From Haliclystus octoradiatus (lineage: Eukaryota; Cnidaria; Staurozoa; Stauromedusae; Haliclystidae), in NCBI GenBank assembly GCA_916610825.1, contig OU744449.1, positions 25,961,732 through 26,025,731 of the forward strand: a stretch of 64,000 nucleotides of DNA, read 5' to 3'. Below are positions 58,201-64,000 of the stretch, in pieces; the first letter of the stretch is position 1; every line of letters begins with the position of its first letter. Position numbers and translations under genes: made by a program. A model generated the notes under the pieces. It was not told where the DNA came from, made no database searches, and worked only from the letters and a program-made list of their open reading frames with translations.

Positions 58201-58860
58201 TAGTTGGGAACTTCGAAAAACAAGCAAATATTTGACTTTTTGTAGATTTTTGAAACATTTTGAGTACTTATGCTAATTTGTATATTCGTATTTTTATATA
58301 TACTGTATTGATTGTGCAGTAGCAAGAAGTAATATAATCAGAGTTTCAGAGCCCGGAAGTTATAACGAAAGCTACTGTATATAGACATGAAACTATTGGA
58401 TTGAAAGTACGTATAGAATTCAATTGAAAGTTATGTCCAGAAAATTTTGTTACATGCATTCAAATCTCAAAGAATCTTATATAATATTATGTACCGAAGG
58501 ATCAATGATTTGGAATAAATATTATTTATTATCAATGTCAATGAAAATATTACAGTTAATTTGAATTTATACAAATATGCTTGCGCTAGAGTACGTTTTA
58601 ACATTTTTTATTTTGACAGTAAATAGTTTAGAATAGATATATTTCAACCTCCCGCCTTATTAACATATCGACAATATTCCCTTCAGAATAATTAGATATA
58701 AAATAACAATGATATTTTACAAATAAATCAGTGATTATAAGAACTTGAAAAAACGTCAAATTCATAATGTTCAGGTTAGATTTTCGAGATGTACCTTATA
58801 CCCAATAGTGATTAGTCTTTTGAAGTTACATATAGTTCAAAATGTCAAGCCAAAGTGGTA
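55214..58860. other. Intergenic, nothing recognised
   Basis: 3.6 kb of AT-rich DNA without an acceptable gene. A segment at about 58080-58220 (GAGAAAAATACTTTTTGAGTAG, then TTGTCTCCTTTTTGG) resembles one at about 60855-60975, so an old dispersed repeat is present. Confidence 0.5.
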
Positions 58861-59679
58861 TTATCTACAGCGTGGATGTCCATATCTCTTGTACGAGTCG
58901 CACGTCAAACCAATCGGCCATAAACACGCCGAAGAAAAAAAACTATCACGGCAGCATTTATCGTGTTGTCTACATCCTTCGTGAACACAACAATCCCCAC
59001 AAACGAATTGCCAACACGAACAACCTTTACCACACATTCCGTAACAATCATCTTCTGGATCAGGCGTTTCATCTGCAGGACATGTATTACGACGTCTGCG
59101 TGATATAACATTTTCAAGATACTTTGTTACAGAATATGATAATGAATTATCTTCAACGGAACGACGGTTTTTCTTCTTGATTTTTGATTCAGCTTGTTGT
59201 AACATTTTAATAATAGAGTATAAAGGCATCATGGCTTCTCTGTATTTAATAATACCAGGTATTTCTTGAAGTTCTTGCAATAAATTTCCAGCTAATTCAA
59301 TATGTCCTAAATTGACAAGATTTGTGATGGATTTTTTGACATCGCCTTCGGACGCTTCTTTATTCACTTTTTTCACTTTTTTTTCCTTTTTGAACTCTTT
59401 ACCATTCTTTTTATTTAGTTCATAAGTATTATCGCCATACCGTCTTGTAATAATATCTCCATCAATACTTGCAGAAGCGATCAATCTCCCACCATTTTTA
59501 AAGAAAATAGAAGCTCCTTGTTTATTCGATTCAAAACATAAGTCATTGAGTGACATATTATCTTGACATCCTGCAAGTTCATCCACTGATTTCGAACTGA
59601 ATATTATTGTGGAAAACACTGCAGGAGCGCAAGCCAAGAACAGAATGGAAATTGTTGCTGGATTCATAACAGCGTGCAT
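58861..59679 (-). CDS. Secreted cysteine-rich phospholipase-A2-like proprotein
   Basis: Single open exon of 272 aa from ATG at 59679 to TAA at 58861. An N-terminal signal peptide is clear (MHAVMNPATISILFLACAPA). A lysine-rich middle follows, then two dibasic processing sites: KKKNRRS and SRRRRN, the latter directly before the last 60 residues. That C-terminal module has about 14 cysteines (CYGMCGKGCSCWQFVCGDCC, then HEGCRQHDKCC). The His-Asp-x-Cys-Cys pattern in a cysteine-rich frame resembles secreted phospholipase A2 folds, but the canonical calcium loop is not obvious, so catalysis is unproven. Probably released by furin-type cleavage. Small open frames on the other strand are shadows. An earlier exon is possible but not needed. 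Confidence 0.72.
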   Translation of the reverse strand: MHAVMNPATISILFLACAPAVFSTIIFSSKSVDELAGCQDNMSLNDLCFESNKQGASIFFKNGGRLIASASIDGDIITRRYGDNTYELNKKNGKEFKKEKKVKKVNKEASEGDVKKSITNLVNLGHIELAGNLLQELQEIPGIIKYREAMMPLYSIIKMLQQAESKIKKKNRRSVEDNSLSYSVTKYLENVISRRRRNTCPADETPDPEDDCYGMCGKGCSCWQFVCGDCCVHEGCRQHDKCCRDSFFSSACLWPIGLTCDSYKRYGHPRCR

Positions 59680-59745
59680 CTTTGTCTCAATTTGATTTCG
59701 ATTTAAAAATCCTGCACTTTTATATTTGAGAAAAACAATACACAA

Positions 59746-61539
59746 TTGATAGCTGCAATATTATATTAATTAATCGTAGACAATAGAGGTAATCATATTT
59801 GAATATATATAATATTGATTAGGCATATATAATTATATAGCTAGCAATTTAGTAATTATATCTCTCCTGTCATTATAAATATTGTAAATGTTTTTATTAT
59901 TTATTTATTCTTAACAATTTGTTTAATAGCTGATATATATATTGATGCATGGAAAATAATTTACAACTATTCCAATCAAAATCTTACTAATAATAATAAT
60001 TTACTTTTTACTTATAATTATTTACTATAGATGCAGGCTTAGTGGTGGTTGAGGATTTTAATGCAGACTTTTAGCCTCAGAGTTTTGGCTTCAATCCTTT
60101 ACACGCTTCTAGCAGGGGGTGGGTGGGGGTTGGGGGTGGTCTTTGCCAAATTTGCCTGAAAAAATGCAGTGGCATTTGCAAATCTGGGAGCTTCCGTACT
60201 ATAACACCTTCAAAATTACACGAATTTTGCAAATCTTTGTCTTAATGAGTTACACCAAAACGTGATTCAAAATTAGTTATCAGGAAGTGGCACTATGGTT
60301 ATCGGACCAAGCTTGGAAATTATAATCTTCTTACAACTAACAATAACCATAAGCAAGTCTTCTTAATCTCAACTAATTGTCTACTTGTGAAACAAAATAT
60401 ATTACTCTCAAACTAATATTATAATATATGTGTCCCTCTGAATAAGTATTTCACCACTAAATCTCTCAATAATATGATAATGAAATAAATGTAGGCCTAA
60501 AATGTTTGAGAGAAAAAAATCCTTTATCTATATTATCAAAACTTATAATTTTTGATTTACTGTATAAATTATTCACCTATTTTATACCCATGTCGTAATA
60601 AGATAGTCTATATATTCATCTTGGTTGGCATGACACAATATTGAGGGTTCGTTATTGCTAGGAAATAGAAATTGAAAGAAGGTATTGTATGAGGATTCTG
60701 ATAATTTAAGGGGGCGAATTCAGAACTTAGCTATACAGTATTATTTTGAGGTGAGGGAAGACCCTGATTGTTATGTAGAGGTCTATTGACATAAATCCGT
60801 GGGCGGTTACTCCCATATGACGGCTATGCAGGGAAATACCATTATATTCTTGGGTACATATCGAGGTTTATTCCAACTGAGAAAAATACTTGTTTGAGTA
60901 GGAAATTTCAGATTCAAATTGAGTATGGAATTTTTTAGGTCTCCTTTGCAGAATTTCAAAAATGATGAAATATAAAATTATAACTCGTTAAGAATGGCAT
61001 CTCCCCGTGTAAATGATTATGGAACTCTTCATTGGGGCCGGTATATATACTGTACATGCAGTTCTTTATATTTAACATATTGTTATATAATATAATAATA
61101 ATATAATATAATATATATTATTAAATTATATTATATATCATTGCAGTCTTCAAGAGGAAATGCAGTAAATTTGCCTTAAAATAAATGTTATTAGCTGTTT
61201 ATATGGCTCTGAATGTAGCAATATTATGTTGGACCTATGGTGGCCTCATCTCAATTAAGTCGAACGCTCCAGAGAATAGACAAATAAACATTGATTTTAC
61301 AATCATCTTATCATCTTTATTGCAACCGTAATTATTGTTCTGTTGTTAGAACCAGAGAGCAATAGTCCCAGTTTATATTAAAAGTATTGATGTTCGCGTG
61401 CATCCATTATCAGATATGCAAAGAACTTGAAAACTATCCAATAACAATCCATGAAATCGACTCAACAAGAAACTGATAGCACTGAGCGCCCGCTACTGAG
61501 CGTTGATTACAAATATTAAATGGTTAATTATCATATCTA
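59746..61539. other. Intergenic, nothing recognised
   Basis: AT-rich, upstream of the cysteine-rich gene. It has a G-rich GGGGGTGGGTGGGGGTTGGG stretch near 60115-60140 and a dispersed repeat at about 60855-60975 shared with 58080-58220. No gene is supported. Confidence 0.5.
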
Positions 61540-61595
61540 TAAATGAAACAAAGATTAGTCAATTTTTACCGTGACTAATCTTTGAATCATTTATA
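61540..61595. repeat. Perfect 13-bp stem hairpin with extension
   Basis: CAAAGATTAGTCA at 61550-61562 pairs with TGACTAATCTTTG at 61573-61585. Beyond a 2x2 internal loop, ATAAATGA pairs with TCATTTAT. Total about 21 bp of stem around a 10-nt loop. Confidence 0.85.
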
Positions 61596-62070
61596 CATAA
61601 CTCTACTTTTCTGTATCGAGCACTCTCAGTTCTATTCTAGTTTTATAAGTTATAGAAATTTAATGCTTTTATGGAAGCAGAAATAATTTCCTCAGGGGCT
61701 AACTGAGATATTTGATTTGAACACACAATATATTTTAATGAGACACACCTTAAACCACGCGACATATTGTACGGGTGCAAAATATATTTCCAATATTTAT
61801 TGCAATACGAAATGCAGACGAAACTAAATACTATATAATTTCTGCTTTATTTTATTTCCTGTATTCCAATATAAATAAATGCTTCAAATTCTGATACGTC
61901 TTCAGATACAGTAAATTGATTATATTGTTAAAGTAATTATCATAAAAACTTTCACAACTAAAATTGCAAAGAATAATATATGTATTTGATTTATTATAAT
62001 AATAAAGATAGATTTATCTATTGTCAGATTTGATAGTGGTCAATACCGATTAAACATTGGCAGAGCTGTA

Positions 62071-62123
62071 ATACATAAGGATGGTGATTTGTTTTCTTTG
62101 ACTCAGTCACCATCCTTATGTAT
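62071..62123. repeat. Perfect 17-bp stem hairpin
   Basis: ATACATAAGGATGGTGA at 62071-62087 and its exact complement at 62107-62123, 19-nt loop. Could be a tiny MITE or a structured transcript site. Confidence 0.85.
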
Positions 62124-63090
62124 TTGATTTATTAAAGATGTTTAATAAAGACGGTATATACAGCATCGCTGTTTCACCTACATGTTGGGGGAGGGGAACG
62201 TGGTCATTGCCCCAGAGCCTGTACGATTTTTCAGTTACATTTAGACCGAGCTCCAATACAGATCTAAAACGGCAGGTTTCCTGGGGGCAAATCACATAAA
62301 AGTGTTGATAGAGATAACACAAATACTATCCCGTTTCTCATATATGGTCAAATTTTATTGTGGAGCAAAGAATCATTCTTGATATTCAAATGTTTTCTAT
62401 CCAAACAAGCCGATGTATTCATTCGAGCATTTAAGGTATATGTACATCCTATGTCGGAATCAGCGTCTCCAACATAGAATCTTTGACCTGTTAAAGAAAT
62501 ATAACCCTTATTTATAGAGAACATCCAAGGTAAATTTACCAGGCCAGGAGAATTTGCAAGTTATGAACTAATAATGATCGGAGGATAATCATCCCATTTT
62601 GGACTATAACAAATAAGCTTATATATGGTTCAAATTGACGAAATAATTATGGGTGAAACATGTTGATATCAAAATCTAAAAACTCTATTTTAATACTGAT
62701 ATATTTAAATACTGTCTTATACATTTAGTTACATATAATTGCTCACCCTGGGGCCTGTCTCCTTGGTCGTATCTTCCCATTGTGGTATCTTCCCTACACC
62801 CGTCCCTACATCGCGAATTCATTAATGTAAATATAATGTAAACAAAAAATATCCCATATGTGGTCATCTATTTAAACTATATCCTTTGCAAAAATTCAGA
62901 TTAAACGGTTCAAAACATATACGTCCTGTAACAGGCAGGACGATTCCTTGGTTTCACAGCTCTCTACCCGACGGTATATCGCTAATTCGGCAAAAACAGT
63001 TCAAGGATTTGAAAATCACTCGATAGAATATGTAGGTTTATCTTTAAATTGTAAACTGTTGGCTTAACTTTACTATTTAAGTATCTAAAA
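62124..63090. other. Intergenic, nothing recognised
   Basis: AT-rich with short open frames only (for example on the minus strand at 62116-62322). No domain or splice evidence. Confidence 0.45.
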
Positions 63091-63094
63091 ATTA

Positions 63095-63365
63095 AGAAAT
63101 TTATACTGGAAACTTTAAAAAAACCACCTTGGAAACTTTTAAATCAATACTAAAAACCTATTTATTTAAGAAAGCATATTCACTATCTTAATTTGAAATG
63201 TAAATAATTAAAGTTGTAAATATATAACCATAATTTTATTTTGTTTTTATTTGTTTTATTTTCTTAACCTTTTAACTATTTATAAATTAAATAAAATAAA
63301 TTTGTGAAGCGCTATTGAATATTTTTAATAGAAATAGCGCAATAAAAAAAAAAAATTATTATTAT
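63095..63365 (+). mobile_element. LINE (non-LTR retrotransposon) 3' end
   Basis: A frame at 63120-63190 reads LETFKSILKTYLFKKAYSLS then stop, typical of the extreme C-terminus of non-LTR reverse transcriptase proteins. It is followed by an AT-rich 3' UTR and a terminal hairpin (GTGAAGCGCTATTGAAT with AAATAGCGC) directly before AATAAAAAA. This hairpin-plus-A tail is the usual 3' end of CR1/L2-like LINEs. 5'-truncated; no reverse transcriptase core is present. Confidence 0.65.
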
Positions 63366-63774
63366 CTATACTATATTTAATTTAGCATATTATATTTTTC
63401 TTAGTAATTTTGTAAATGGTTATATGTGAGTGAAATTACTGTTGTTGTAATCCCCTGCATATGCCTGTCATATACATTTTATAACTAATAAATGATATGA
63501 TATCATGTCACATGTTCTATAAAGGGTGACATCCATCTTTGAGAAGTGTATTTTTCCAGTCGAATTTAGAACATTGATCAAAGCACAGTTCAGAAATTAA
63601 ACCAGCAGCAGTGCGCTAGTCAATGGAATGTTAGCATGAGCACTATTCGTGATTACAGCATAAAGGGACGGCACAACATGATTTTGAGTTTAGCCTCACT
63701 CAAAACAAGCCACAGGAAAATATATATCCGGGTATCTATAATAATATACCCAGACTGACTCAGTCAAAAACACA

Positions 63775-63927
63775 ATGGCAATGGACTTGGTTATTGCTAC
63801 ACTCCTTCTTCTCGGTGCACTCTCTGAGCTTCTATTTCACTTTTGGGGCATCTATAGGCCTTCGACTAGGCATGGTTTTATTTTTTACAGCTTAACATGC
63901 GATAAACTGCTTATATATTTCGATTAA
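63775..63927 (+). CDS. Possible first exon of a secreted or membrane protein (partial)
   Basis: ATG at 63775 begins MAMDLVIATLLLLGALSELL, a convincing hydrophobic signal sequence. It lies about 50 bp after a TATATATCC box at 63720. The frame closes after about 50 aa, so a splice donor should lie within it, but I cannot pick one, and downstream exons would be outside the window. Treat as a hint only. Confidence 0.25.
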   Translation: MAMDLVIATLLLLGALSELLFHFWGIYRPSTRHGFIFYSLTCDKLLIYFD

Positions 63928-64000
63928 AACACGTAAAGTTATGTAACAATAAATAAATTTTGTGAATAGACTGATTTGCCTGTATTCTCTTTCTTTTGTG

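Overview
The window is AT-rich eukaryotic nuclear DNA from an animal: multi-exon genes with GT-AG introns, many microsatellites, and dense short repeats. Three genes can be assembled by splice-phase reading and recognised by family: METTL22 (+), FOXK (-) and SUZ12 (+). The repeats (tRNA-derived SINEs, palindromic MITEs, a Penelope-like GIY-YIG remnant, a LINE 3' end) fit a marine invertebrate. A tunicate is my best guess, but nothing here proves it.

Layout. 1-2725: ATT microsatellites, a near-perfect 215-bp hairpin, and a two-exon secreted protein gene (-). 2726-7685: repeats only, including a 2-kb TTAA-flanked element with long inverted ends, a Penelope-like remnant, a TGATCA-rich tandem repeat and a TACA microsatellite. 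7686-16627: the methyltransferase part of METTL22 (+), its introns crowded with a GTTCATGAAC-type palindromic MITE family. 18564-26448: FOXK (-), six coding exons, 651 aa, with FHA and forkhead domains. 27181-49705: SUZ12 (+), fourteen coding exons, 641 aa, head to head with FOXK across about 730 bp. 53486-54184: an unrecognised 232-aa gene (+). 58861-59679: a secreted, cysteine-rich phospholipase-A2-like protein (-). The right end holds a LINE 3' end and a possible first exon.

The most interesting object is inside SUZ12 intron 2: a 6.5-kb unit (28159-34681) bounded by 19-bp inverted repeats and a possible 3-bp target duplication (TTG). It carries a five-exon gene for a 1572-aa protein with two HxxC-type zinc-binding modules, a large conserved-looking middle region, a FEN1/XPG-like nuclease signature and a terminal CXC cysteine-rich domain. 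It sits within a tRNA-like sequence, with an A box on one side and a B box on the other. I read it as a candidate DNA transposon built around an unusual nuclease.

SUZ12 is a PRC2 core subunit and FOXK a transcription factor that recruits chromatin complexes, so the divergent pair may share a promoter. Exon limits are from reading splice sites and phases by eye, not from transcripts.
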